A stretch of 64,000 nt of DNA from Agroathelia rolfsii (lineage: Eukaryota; Basidiomycota; Agaricomycetes; Amylocorticiales; Amylocorticiaceae). This document shows positions 52,856-63,719 of this stretch, one piece after another. Below the pieces are notes generated by a model. The model saw nothing but the letters and a program-made list of their open reading frames with translations. It made no database searches and had not been told where the DNA came from. How positions within the stretch are numbered: position 1 is the stretch's first letter; each line of letters begins with the position of its first letter. The position numbers were made by a program, and so were the translations under genes. Location: NCBI GenBank assembly GCA_018343915.1, contig JABRWF010000007.1, positions 2,790,001 to 2,854,000 of the forward strand, read 5' to 3'.

Positions 52856-54341
52856 CCTTTAGCACGGCAATGGCAGTGGCTTGTTCCTCCATAATCTGCA
52901 TCACGTGGTCAGGAACCGAATACGCTGGTGGACTAGATGAAGATGAAGGGGCGGTGACAGCAGGGATGGTTGTAGCAGGAGCAGGTTGAACAGAGGCAGA
53001 GATCGAGGCTTGTCCGGGAGGGGCAAAAGGTCTTGGTTTGTAACCCAGAAGAGGGCAATGACGCTTAGGGTGACCTAGTTGACCACAATGAAAGCACTGT
53101 GCCTTTGACCAATCCCTAGGTAGGAACAATGGTCTACCCTGGAAGGAGGGTTGACTGGTGGAAGGAGTAGCAACCTGGGCTGCATTTATCGATATGGGGT
53201 TTGTTGCAGAACCGACAACAGGGACCCAAGGTCGCCACGTATCTTGCCATAGGCCTGCTGACCATAGACCTTGTTTGGCACGCAATGTGGCATCCATGGC
53301 CTTCTGGACAGTCTCTAGATTGGTCTGATCCCATCCACCAAGGACGTTTCGGATCTTGGGGTTTAACCCGTCTAGGAAGCGTACGCGCCAATCTTCCTCT
53401 GAAAGATCTGTCTGTTGCGCAGTAGACCAGAAGTCTGTGATATAATCCTGGGTACTACGTGACCCCTGTTTCATCCCCTTCATCTTGTCTAGGGCTGACC
53501 TCTTATAGTCCCAAGACCCGTAAAGACCTCGGAAAGCCTTGTAGAAATCGTTGAAGATGAAGGGAGGTGTTCCCTTGACTTCCCCTTCTTCTTCTGCCTT
53601 GATCATGTCGGACCATTTTTCCAACTACCTCCTGGGACCTCCTTCCAACAAAGAGATCAACAGCCGACCCTTGTCGCGATCCGTGCTATACAAGGTGGGA
53701 TTCAGGCCAAGGTAATTCTCGAATCCTAGGATAAAATCCTTGTATTTCTCACGGTCACCCGTGAACTTTGAGGGTTCCTTGCCTCTTTCCTTGGTTGAGG
53801 CCACAGTAACAACCTGAGGTGCAGGTGCAGGAACAGGGGTAGGTGCTGGTCTGTCTGCAATCTCAACCAGCTTGCGTTGTGTTTCAGTCATGTGGCGCAT
53901 CATTTCTGTGGTTTGGCGCTGCATTTCGAGCATTTGGCCCATAAACTGCTCAAAACCAGAAGACATGGTAGGGGAGGGAGGACAAGTGACGGCGGGAGTG
54001 CGGGTTTGTGGAGTGGGGATCGAGGTACGGATTTTAGGAGTTACGACGGGCGTAGGTACGCGAGAGCGGGTACGGGAGGCAATCGGTTTGGGGGCGGGTT
54101 CAGGTTCTCAATAATCTGAGGGGGAGGGATACGTTTCTTCCTCAGGTTCCTCTTCCTCGTCTTCTTCTTCTTCGGATTCTTCAGGTGATGCGGGTTTAGG
54201 TGGAGAGGGAGCTTTTGGAGGTGTAGGAACTTTAGGTGGCTGAGAAAAGGTAGGCTGGGGAGCGGGTGCGGAAACGGATGGCCGGGCAGAGGTCTTTGCA
54301 GCGGGTTGTGCGGGTGCCTTTCCTTTTCTGGATTGGCTCAT
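52836..54341 (-). pseudogene. gag: A3 gag, broken
   Basis: Starts MSQSRKGKAP at 54341 like A1 Gag. A CGA-to-TGA stop after residue 77 (near 54108) and a TAG near 53626 (TGG in A1) split it. The capsid-like region and CCHC knuckle (CFHCGQLGHPKRHC near 53060-53100) are preserved. It ends QMGFS and TAA. The frameshift heptamer is at 52842-52848. Confidence 0.9.
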
Positions 54342-54753
54342 ATACTTGTGGAGCTAGAGCTCAACACGGGATTCTTGTTTTCTTCAGACTTAGGCACCAA
54401 GCAGAGTGCCTCTGGTAACATATCGGGAAAGGTATAAAGGGATCTAATTGGTCAAGCAGTTTTACACTTTGGGTAAAGTGTCCCTAGAAGCAGTGGACTA
54501 ACTCCGCGGTAGCGCCTTCGGGTAATGACACAAGGTTTCTCTGGAATGTACAGATACTCCCAAGCCTAAATCTTAACAGGTTGAACTAGGTATTAGATCC
54601 TAGCCAATTGCTTCTGCAAACAGTTCAGGACCAATTAAATCTTACAAAAGAAAGTGTATATAAAATGTTCTGTGCTTGTGCTTATTTGCAGAGAATTGAA
54701 TCTGCACACTGGAGCAAGGCTCGACAGTGGTTTTAGGTTAAGCTTCGACCTAA
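54342..54753 (-). other. A3 leader and self-primer site
   Basis: A 412-nt leader without a gene. Hairpins equivalent to those of A1 are at 54465-54480 (CACTTT/AAAGTG) and 54493-54507 (GTGGA/TCCGC). The self-primer site is 54741-54751, followed by AA and the LTR. Confidence 0.7.
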
Positions 54754-55763
54754 TGTCAAGGCTTAAGCACTTGACTTAACCAACAAACACAACCTGCTTG
54801 TAAGGTATGCAGGCGGGCCGTAAAGCCGGGTTTTATGTGTATTACTGGGTTGGTTATTTATCGGAGACCCACGTGCTCCTGTTGCTACTCTTCGTAATAG
54901 TATATCCTAGCAACTACTTTGCTAGGCTCGTGTTTGGTACTCTAGACGTGATGTCTTCCCGTGTACTCGCTTTGCGTCAAATAGTTTGCTACAATATTTC
55001 TTACTCAAGATAGGCGGCTTAGCCCACCGTGGTCAATAAATCTCCACAAGGACTTTTTACTGCCTTGACCTAAATGAATAGGGTTTGTGTTCACGCGCAA
55101 TGCCTCTTGTTTATTGAGGGCTTTCTGATCTTATGCCTTCTTATATCAAGGCCTACGACTATGCTTACTAAGATGCCCTTAAGGCCTTATACTTAATAAG
55201 AGAGGAGAATAAAGAGGGGAGTGGGCTAGGACTAGGATAAGCCTGAAGGCGAGAAGATATATTAGTTTATGTAAAGGAATACAAAATGGGGTGCCCTTAC
55301 CTGAAGGCAAGAAGGTCGAAGCTAAGGTTCAGGTAAGGGCTACATGCTTGTATTTATACATAAATGAAAGGGCCCGTGCGCAGCCTTGATGGTCTGTGTG
55401 CAGCCGGGGTTCGTAAGCAGGAACATGTCAAATGCAGGGGTAGTGCTTTGTGCCTAAGTCCGATGAGCATCCAATCGGAATGATGAGTCTAGTACTCCTT
55501 AGTAATCGCATAGTGATCGGAATGACCCTGGTTCCTGAGTCTAGACCTTTTGATGAAAAGGAATGATCTAGACTCCGCTTTCCTAATATACTCTTGTCAT
55601 GAGCACTCCTGTCACGTGGGGCTAACACAGCCAGTCACACGCACGTCAAGATGTCGCCTGCAAGGTATTTTGTCCGTATCTCAATCAATAAAAATCGTAA
55701 AAATATAATAAAAATATGTACAGGTTCATAAAGAAAATGCGAAAAAATGTCCAACTCATAACA
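54754..55763 (-). mobile_element. LTR-A, 5' LTR of A3
   Basis: 1010 bp, TGTCAAGGCTTAAGC to ACTCATAACA. The promoter TATAAATA and the primer AGCTTCGACCT (55323-55313 on the minus strand) are intact. Confidence 0.93.
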
Positions 55764-57067
55764 CTTGGCTTGTATCCAAGAAGGGGGCACCGGCGTTTTG
55801 GGTGACCCAGCTGTCCGCAATGAAAGCATTGTGCCTTTGACCAATCCCTGGGTGGGAACGATGGTCTACCCTGGAAGGGTTGACTGGAGGAAGGCATAGC
55901 GACCTAGGTGGCATTGATCGTAATGGGGTTGGTGGCTGATCCAGCTATGGGTACCCGGGGTCGCCACGTGTCTTGCCATAGACCTGCTGATCGTAAACCT
56001 TGTTCAGCTTGCAGGGCTGCGTCCATAGCCTTTTGTACTGTTTCCAGGTTGGTTTGGTCCCAACCACCGAGTACATTCCTGATCTTGGGATTTAACCCAT
56101 CCAGGAATCTCACGCGCCAATCTTCTTCAGATAAGTCCGTCTGTTGCGCCGTGGACCAGAAATCTGTGATGTAGTCCTGCGTACTATGAGAACCCTGTTT
56201 CAAGCCTTTTATTTTGTTCAATGCGGACCTCTTATAATCCCACAACCCGTAGAGGCCTCGGAATGCCTTGTAGAAATCCTTGAAGACAAAAGGGTTTTCT
56301 GCCTTGACTTCTCCTTCCTCCTCCTGTTTAATCATGTCAGACCATTTTTCTGACCACCTCCTTGGGCCTCCTTCCAACAATGAAATCAACAGCCTTCCTT
56401 TGTTGCGATCCGTGCTATACAAAGTTGGGTTCAAACCAAGGTAGTTCTCAAACCCTAGTATGAAGTCCTTGTATTTCTCACGGTCACCCGTGAACTTGGA
56501 AGGTTCCTTGCCTCTTTCTTTTGTCAAGGCAACTATCACCACCTGAGGTGCTGGTGCAGGAGCAGGGGTAGGAACCGGATGGTTGGCAATTTCAACCAGC
56601 TTGCGCTGGGTCTCCGTCATGTGCCTCATCATTTCTGTGGTCTGACACTGCATTTCCAGCATCTGACCTAAGAATTGTTCGAAGCCAGCTGACATTGTGG
56701 GGGAGGAAGGACGGGTGATGGCAGGGGTATGGGTACAAGGAGTAGGGATGGGAGTCTGGATTCTGGGAGTGACAGATGGAGTGGGAACACGCGAGCGGGT
56801 ACGAGAAGCAATGGGTTTGGGGTCTGGTTCACGATAGTCTGAAGGTGATGGGTATGTTTCTTCTTCAGGTTCTTCCTCCTCGTCATCTTCTTCCTCTTTG
56901 GATTCTTTGGGGGTAGCGAGTTTGGGTGGTGAGGGAAGTTTGGGAGGCGTAGGTACCTTTGGGGGTTGCGAAAAGGTGGCCTGAGGGGCAGGAGCGGAAA
57001 TAGAGGGACGGGCAGAAGTCTTAGCGGTGGGTTGTGCAGGAGCTTTTCCTTTTCTGGATTGGCTCAT
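55764..57067 (-). pseudogene. gag: A2 gag, N-terminal part
   Basis: Open from ATG 57067 (MSQSRKGKAP) for 387 codons with the Pro/acidic region, Met/Gln-rich segment and capsid-like region, to a TAG at 55904-55906 that replaces a Gln codon. The CCHC knuckle (CFHCGQLGHPKRRC) follows at 55800-55850. The tail continues at 47249 beyond A3. Confidence 0.9.
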
Positions 57068-57478
57068 AAAATGTGGAGCAAAGGCTCAACACGGATTCTT
57101 TTGTCTTCTTCAGAACTCAGGCACCAAGCAAAGTACCTCTGGTAACATAATAAAGGGGGGAAATAAAGATTTGTTTGGGCAGGCAGTTTTACACCTAAAA
57201 AGGTGTCCCTAGAAGCAGCAGGCTAACCCTGCAGTAGCGCCTTCGGGTAATGACACAAGGTTTCCCTGGAACGTGCAGGTACTCCCAAGCCTAAATCTGA
57301 ATGGGTTAAAACTGAGTATTAGATCTCAGCTAATTGCTTCCGCAAACAGTTCAAGCCCAATGCAAATTTAACAAAAGAAATGTATGTAAAAGTTTCCTTG
57401 CTTATGCTAATTGGCAGAGAATCAATCTGCACACTGGAGCAAGGCTCGACAGTGGTTTTAGGTTTAGCTTCGACCTAA
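57068..57478 (-). other. A2 leader and self-primer site
   Basis: A leader of about 410 nt. Hairpins at 57192-57205 (CACCT/AGGTG) and 57218-57232 (GCAGG/CCTGC around CTAAC). The primer site at 57466-57476 pairs with the primer in its own 5' LTR (58042-58032) except for one CpG transition. Confidence 0.7.
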
Positions 57479-59345
57479 TGTCAAGGCTTGCACTCTTGAC
57501 GTAACCAACAAACGTAAACCCTCTTGAAGGTGCGAGGGATAGGTTGTAAGACCCCCTTTTACTATGTATTACTAGGTTGGTCTTTTAATAGATGCGCACA
57601 TGCTCCCGTTGCTATCCTTTGTAATAGTGTTAATGGAACTCCTACTTTGTTAGGGTCGCGGTTGGTACTCTAGCACTAGGCTTCCCGTATGCTTCCTTCA
57701 CGTCAAATAGGTTTTCTACTAACTTCTTACTTGGAGTAGGTGGCTTAGCCCTCCGTGCTCTACGTACGTCTGAGAGGTCTTGTTACTGCCTCTACCTGAA
57801 TGAATAGGATTTAGTTCACGCGCAACGCCTCCTTGTATTGAGGACTTTATGGCTTATACGGCCCTCTGATACTAGGGCTTATGTACTCTACTTAGATGCC
57901 CTTGAGGCCTTATACTAAATAGGGGGGTGAGAGAGTGGGGTGTAGGCTAAGATGAACAAGCCTGAAGGCGAGATAATATATTAGTGATATGTAGTAAGTA
58001 CAAGGGGGGGTGCCCTTACCTGAAGGTGAGAAGGTTGAAGCTAAGGTTCAGGTAAGGGTTACATGCTTGTATTTATACATAAATGAAAGGGCCCATGCGC
58101 AGCCTCGATGGTCTGTGCGCAGCTGGGTGTCATGGGTCACTCATGACTCAAACCAACCAAACACATCTAGCCTGGGAAGGCTAGGCAAAGGGGGGGGGGT
58201 ACTACTGATATCTTTAATCTCCCCCAGCAGGGAGGTGCAACTCATGTTTAAAGACCTAGAGGCAATGTCTCCCACTGTTTCATGAAGGCTTCCATACAAC
58301 ATATAATCACTGGTATTCTTTAAAGTCCCTTTGCCAGATGGGACATGCTGTCTTGGACTAGACACAATTCTTTATACTCCCTGATCCTAGGAGTCCATGT
58401 TCACACATCATGGTGACACATGCTTTCACTCAGTATTATACTCCCTTAGAGCATGGAGTCACAGCATATCCCCTTAACCTTGGGGTCCAGGTATAACAAG
58501 TCAAAGATGATGATGGGGGGGGGGGGGTAAAACACACAAGAGAGAGAGTGGGAGATGAGAACTTTCAGGTGTGAGTGAGAATAACTCAGAGGGCAAAAGG
58601 TGGTCAAGCTGGATTGCAAAGGCCCCAAGGGCAGGCCTCTATATACTGTTTACAAGTACTCTAAGAATAGTCCTTAACTCCACATCAAGGGAAATAGAAG
58701 AAAGGAAAGAGAAAGGATCAGAGGAGTTAGAACAGAAGTACAGTGTGGGAAAGATCAATGATAGAAGAAGCATCAAAGATGGAAGAAGTAGATCAATGAT
58801 GTACATCAGAAGATCAGGAAGCATACCCAAATGAAGTACAGTACCATATGAACAATATAGCAATAAACCGAAAATAAAGAAATAAATCCTATGCACTCAA
58901 ATCAAAAGATATAAATTCAAGAAAAATAGTAGAAAATACAGAAAAATTAGGAAAACAAGATAGGCCATAAGATCAACTCATGACACCGGGGTTTGTAAGC
59001 AGGAACGTGTAATAATGCAGGGGCAGTGCTTTGTGACTAAGTCCGATGAGCAACCGATTGGAGTGATGAGTCTAGTACTCCTTAGTAATTGCACAGTGAT
59101 TGGAACAACCCTGGTTCCTGAGTCTAGACTTTTTGATGAAAAAGAATGATCTAGACTCCGCCTTCCTAATATACTCTTGTCACGAGCACTCCTGTCACGT
59201 GGGGCTAACACAGCCAGTCACACGCGTGTCAAGATGTCGCCTGCAAGGTATTTTGTCCATATCTCAATGAATAAAAATCGTAAAAATACAATAAAAATAT
59301 ATACATGTTTGTAAAGAAACGGCAAAAAATGTCCAACTCATAACA
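57479..59345 (-). mobile_element. LTR-A, 5' LTR of A2, split by LTR-F
   Basis: The pieces 57479-58127 and 58991-59345 give 1004 bp, equal to its 3' LTR. It is interrupted just upstream of the promoter, in U3. Confidence 0.92.
58128..58985 (-). mobile_element. LTR-F solo (minus); TSD CTGGG/CCGGG
   Basis: 858 bp, TGTCATGGGTCAC to CAACTCATGACA, flanked by CTGGG (58123-58127) and CCGGG (58986-58990), which differ by one CpG transition. Runs of G (58190-58200 and 58515-58528) correspond to the poly-C tracts of the plus copy at 10100. TATATAG and AGCTTGACCAC are conserved. Confidence 0.9.
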
Positions 59346-60115
59346 CAAGCGAGGTCTACACTCAGAACACAAGTTGTCTTGTGTATGCCACTAGGCGTGC
59401 GATGTATCTTAACCATGACAAGCGCAGGGCAATGCCTTTGCTTGCTTGAGTGCACTAAGCACTATGAGGATGTTTACAGCAAGTGCAAATGGTCAGCCAA
59501 AGGCCCGGACCTGTCTTATGCATGCTAACAAAAGAGGGGTACGGAGCAACCTCTTTGACTACTATAGCACTAAGCACACAGTAACCCTCTGGCACCAAGC
59601 CTAAGGGATTTGAGAAGGGAGAGGGAATGAGACAGGCAATCATGCCTTGAGAGGAAGTGGCTCTGAAGACGAAGTTTTTATTATGTTAGTATTTACTTAT
59701 TACAAAGCACTACTGTGCTTACCTGAAGACGAAGAGAACGAATCTAAGGTCTTCAGGTAGAGGCACTACAGGGTTATATACTAGTTCTACCTGGTCTATG
59801 CACAGCTGCATGGTCTGTGCACGGTAATGCTAAGTATGGTGTGATATTGCGCCATAATTTGTTATAGTGAGTCTAAAATGGTGTCATGATCCGGACCTAT
59901 GCTCTAGACTCTGCTTACATAATATGTCACATGACTAGTGGTCACATGATGGCCAGTCACATGGTTGACTGGTCACATGACTTGCTTAGTCATCAGAATG
60001 TATGTTTACGTAATATACAATATATACGTCAAAAAATAGAGAAAAATCAGGAAAAATTCAGAAAAATAATGAAAAATTCGAAATAAAACTATAAGACAAC
60101 GAGCGACTCGTAACA

Positions 60116-60279
60116 AAATGTCCATGGAACATGATAGGTATATTCAGGTGTTGTCCATGCACACCCTGTACAGAAGAAGCAGAAATTGAAAAGGATGGAG
60201 ATGTGAAAATAGAGGATATTTTGTTTTGTACAAATTGGTCAGTAGCATTGGCCGCATACTCTGACTATTTTAAAAACCC
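60116..60279 (-). pseudogene. D1 pol start (protease N-terminus)
   Basis: On the minus strand from the frameshift site: GF then a TAG (probably from CAG), SEYAANATDQFVQNK, and later GVHGQHLNIPIMFHG, which is homologous to the start of A1 Pol. It joins 42273 across the solo LTR-D. Confidence 0.8.
60273..60279 (-). promoter_or_regulatory. Probable -1 frameshift site in D1
   Basis: The minus strand reads GGGTTTT, directly before the gag stop TAA, the same arrangement as in A and B elements. Confidence 0.65.
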
Positions 60280-60280
60280 A

Positions 60281-61559
60281 GCTTGTCTTTCAAGGCTGCA
60301 ATCATTTGGCCTTGTTCTTGGATCATGTTGAATATGTCCTCTTGTGTCATTGGGCTACTTGTCGGCCCCTGGTCAGCTGGTGGTGGTGATGTTGGTGTTG
60401 GTGCTGATACTGCCGCCACTTTTTGGAAAGGATTATTAGAGCTGCCTTTGTCAGCTTTTGGACTCCTGCAGTCCCGTGCTACATGCCCTTTCTTTTGGCA
60501 ATTGTAACAGACAATATCTTTTCACCTAAATGGGTTGTTGGATTGGGTGGCTGAGTTGTTTTGCGTTGCAGCCACTTGCAATGGGGAGGTCTGCTGAGCA
60601 GGACCTGCACTCAGGAATGGGTTTTTTGATGTATTGGGTGTCCTTCCCAATATAGTAGCAGAAATATCCATTGCATCTGGATCATTTCGCTGGAGATCAG
60701 ACTGGGGGTTATTATTATACCAGTATTTCCTACTGGATAACATTTCCTCCTTCATCAGATTAACTTCTGCATCATGTGCTGCATTCATTAATTTGGTTAA
60801 GGTGGACATGTCTCTGTCCCAGCCTGTGATGATGCGTTGTAGTTTGACATTCATCCTTTCCAGGTACTTTTCTCTTAGGTCATCATCTGACAACCCTGTC
60901 CTCTTTCCTAATAGCATGAACGCCATCCCAAAATTTCTTGTGGATATAGTTCCCTGCTGTAGGTGACGCAATTGGTCTCTTGCTGCTACCTTTTCATCAA
61001 AGGCCCCAAAAAGGGACTTGAAACTATCAATTACTTCCTGGTATGTAACGGGTCTAGGCACCCGGTTTTGTAGTCCTAACTCGGTGTACCACAGGCTGGA
61101 CCAAGCCGTGGCACCTTCCACCATTAACCCTAAAAGGTACTTGACCTTTTCCTCATCTGTAATGTACACTCTTGGGTTTAATTCTAGGTATGCTTGGAAT
61201 TTTTGTAAGAATGAATGATAGTTAATCCATTGTCCGTCAAACGTAGGTGGTGCATGGCCAATCTCTTTTGGTTTGCCTTGTGACTCATTCTACTGCTGCA
61301 TCCATTGCATCATCATTGTCTGGTTTTGGATGAGCTGCTGCATTAATGCAGCATTGTCGACTTGTTGGGCCATTGGTGATTGGGGATGAGGGGAGTTGTG
61401 TATGGAGGTGTGCGCGGATGGGAATGGAGGAAAAAATGTAGGATTTTCTTTGTCAGAAGACTCCTCTTCAGATGACTCTGCTTCTGAGGATTCTGCTTCT
61501 GACTCAGGCTGAGGGGGAGTGGGTTCTTGTAGTGGGTTTGGGTGTGAAATGGTGGGCAA
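60281..61559 (-). pseudogene. gag: D1 gag, broken
   Basis: Starts at ATG 61559 (MPTISHPNPL) with a Pro/Glu/Ser-rich N-terminus and Gln/Met-rich segment, then TAG (from CAG) near 61290. The capsid-like region (INYHSFLQKFQAYLELNPRVYITDEEKVKYLLGLM, then SFKSLFGAFDEKV) is in frame to a TGA at 60522. A CCHC knuckle CYNCQKKGHVARDC follows near 60500, and the tail ends IAALKDKLGF. A third gag type, distinct from A and B. Confidence 0.87.
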
Positions 61560-61965
61560 GCTCGACAGTAAAACTGGAGACTCCCAAAATGGATTTGTGT
61601 GTAAAAGTTTGTTTTTGCCCTTGAAGCTAGGCCTATTCTACTTTCAAATGGTTTGCTTTATATAGGCTACTTGTGTTGGCTAGAGCCTTTCATGTCTATC
61701 CACTCAGGTTGCATTCCCTTTAATAGCTTGTGAAAACTGATGCACCCTTGGTTTTCTAACACCAAGTGCAAGCCAGCCAAGAATTTCCCAAAATAAAGAA
61801 ACGTGCGAAATTGAAAGCTACTACTTTTGTAGGTAAAGTGTCCGTGGTAGTCTACTGAATTTGTGTATGTATTTGTTCTTTTGCTTCAAATAACAAGGCT
61901 CATTACACCTCCTCTAGTGCACAAAGCAACTAGCACAGAAAGATGGTGGGGGAGATTCATTCTAA
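61560..61965 (-). other. D1 leader and decayed self-primer site
   Basis: About 400 nt without a gene. At 61953-61963 the minus strand reads AGAATGAATCT, two bases after the LTR end. It matches the complement of the ancestral LTR-D primer AGATTCGTTCT at 10 of 11 positions; the exception is a CpG site. Confidence 0.65.
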
Positions 61966-63719
61966 TGTCAAGAGCACACCAGACTCTTGTCACAAAACTC
62001 AACCTAAGCCTACGTCAACCCCTCAAAGGTACAGGGTAGCCAAGTAACGGCTGTTTTACAACTCCCAAGGCTAGGGATGTGCGGGTGTACACTTCCTTGC
62101 GCTGTCACAACTATCACGCAAGTTGTTATAAGTTGGACATTTTTCGCCTTTTTCTTACGAACTTGTACATATTTTTACTGTATTTTTACGATTTTTATTC
62201 ATTGAGATATGGGCAAAATACCTTGCAGGCGACATCTTGATGCGCGTGTGACTGGCTGTGTTAGCCCCACGTGACAGGAGTGCTCGTGACAAGAGTATAT
62301 TAGGAAGGCGGAGTCTAGACCATTCCTTTTCATCAAAAGGTCTAGACTCAGGAACCAGGGTCGTTCCAATCACTGTGCGATTACTAAGGAGTACTAGACT
62401 CATCATTCCGATCGGTTGCTCATCGGACTTAGTCACAAAGCACTGCCCCTGCATTTCACATGTTCCTGCTTACGAACCCCGGCTGCGCACAGACCATCAA
62501 GGCTGCGCACGGGCCCTTCATTTTATGTATAAATACAAGCCTGTAGCCCTTACCTGAACTTTAGCTTCGACCTTTTCGCCTTCAGGTAAGGGCACTTCCC
62601 GTTTGTATTCTTATATAGAAACTAATATATCTTTCGCCTTCAGGCTTACATAAGTCTTAGCCCATACCCCCCCTCTCTCACTCTCCCCTCTTTCCTTATT
62701 AAGTGTAAGGCCTTTAGGGCATCTTAGTAAGCGTACCAAGGCCTTGATACAAGAAGGCTTATAAGTCCTCAAGTCCCTAATATATCAGAGGGCACCCGTG
62801 TGACAAAAGCCCTATTCATTTAGGCCTAGGCAGTAATAAGCCCTAGCAGACATTACGTAGACCACGGAGGGCTAAGCCGCCTATCCTCAGTAAGAAATAC
62901 AACAAGCTTTATTTGACGCGAAGAGAGTACACGGGAAGCCTCTGGCTAGAGTACCGACCACGATCTTAGCAAAGTAGGGCTTAGTGTATACTATTACGAA
63001 AGGTAGCAACGGGAGCACGTGGGTGTCTGAATCAGAATACCAAACAAGTCGTACACGTAAAACCCGGCTTTATAGCCCGCCTGCGTACCTTACAGCAGGT
63101 TGTGTCTTTTGGTAGAGTCAAGCGCGTAAGCCTTGACACAAGTTTGAGTCTTTGTGTCACCAAGCTTTACTCTAAGTCTACTAGACTTTCAAGCAAGGTC
63201 TACACGCAGAACACAAACTATCTTGTGTATGCTGTTAGGCATGCAATGTATCTTAACCGCAAAGAACGTAGGGCAATGCCTTTGTTCTCTTAGGTGCACT
63301 AAGCACAATGTATTGGTTTTACAGAAGCGCAAATGGTTACCCAAAGGGCTGGACCTATCTTATGCATTCTACTATAGAGGAGCACTAAGCAACCTCTGAA
63401 CAACAAGCAGCATAGAGCATGCTTGTTACCTCCTAGCACATAGCAGAGAGGATTTGGTGGAGAGAGAGAGAGAGGGGGGAGACAGGCTCTAATAGCCTAT
63501 AGAGGTAGTGGGCTCTAAAGACAAAGTTTTTTATTATGTTAGCATTTATCTAATACAAAGCACTACTGTGCTTACCTGAAGACGAAGAGAACAAATCTGA
63601 GGTCTTCAGGTAGAGGCACTACAGGGTTATATACTAATTCTACCTGGTCTGTGTGCAGTTACATGGTTTGTGCACAGTAATGCTAAGTATAGCGTGATAT
63701 TGCGCCATTATTTGTTATA
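61966..63719 (-). mobile_element. LTR-D, 5' LTR of D1, split by LTR-A and LTR-J
   Basis: TGTCAAGAGCACACC at 61966; pieces 61966-62123 and 63144-63719 follow the 3' LTR, then LTR-J interrupts at 63720 (U3 end outside window). TATATAA at 63633-63627 and primer AGATTTGTTCT at 63598-63588, 35 nt apart. Confidence 0.9.
62124..63138 (+). mobile_element. LTR-A solo; TSD CAAGT
   Basis: 1015 bp, TGTTATAAGTTGG to GCCTTGACA, with CAAGT at 62119-62123 and 63139-63143. Well preserved, with the U3 CGATCGG palindrome and primer AGCTTCGACCT intact. Confidence 0.94.

Larger units (their letters stand above)
47250..55763 (-). mobile_element. A3: full-length A-family element inside A2 gag; TSD CTTGG
   Basis: 3' LTR 47250-48259 and 5' LTR 54754-55763 (1010 bp each, very similar), TSD CTTGG at 47245-47249 and 55764-55768. 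Net length without the nested solo LTR-A is about 7.50 kb. Self-primer site AGCTTCGACCT at 54741-54751 (plus reading), matching the primer at 55313-55323 exactly. Gag and pol carry stops. Confidence 0.94.
42484..59345 (-). mobile_element. A2: full-length A-family element, hosts A3 and LTR-F; TSD CAAGC
   Basis: 3' LTR 42484-43487 and 5' LTR 57479-59345 (interrupted), with TSD CAAGC at 42479-42483 and 59346-59350. Net length after removing A3 and LTR-F is about 7.48 kb, equal to A1. It opens with TGTTAAGG in place of TGTCAAGG at 42484. Coding parts carry several premature stops. Confidence 0.93.
42274..60115 (-). mobile_element. LTR-D solo (minus), hosts A2; TSD AAATG
   Basis: The pieces 42274-42483 and 59351-60115 join to about 975 bp, from TGTCAAGAGCACACC to GAGCGACTCGTAACA, flanked by AAATG. 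A D-family LTR inserted in a D-family element, so D elements were active more than once. The four GTCACATG boxes are conserved at about 59927-59980. Confidence 0.92.
20354..63719 (-). mobile_element. Element D1: fragmented Ty3/Gypsy chromovirus
   Basis: The 3' LTR is 20354-21335 and the 5' LTR starts at 61966. Pol and gag are spread over 21336-22022, 31525-31880, 32732-33963, 41132-42273 and 60121-61965. Net internal length is about 5.3 kb, normal for the group, so nothing large is missing. Each gap is an insertion with its own TSD: LTR-C CCATA, LTR-B GAAAT, B1 GATTA, LTR-D AAATG. D1 sits in H1 pol. Its right boundary is obscured by LTR-J at 63720. Many stops; inactive. Confidence 0.9.
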
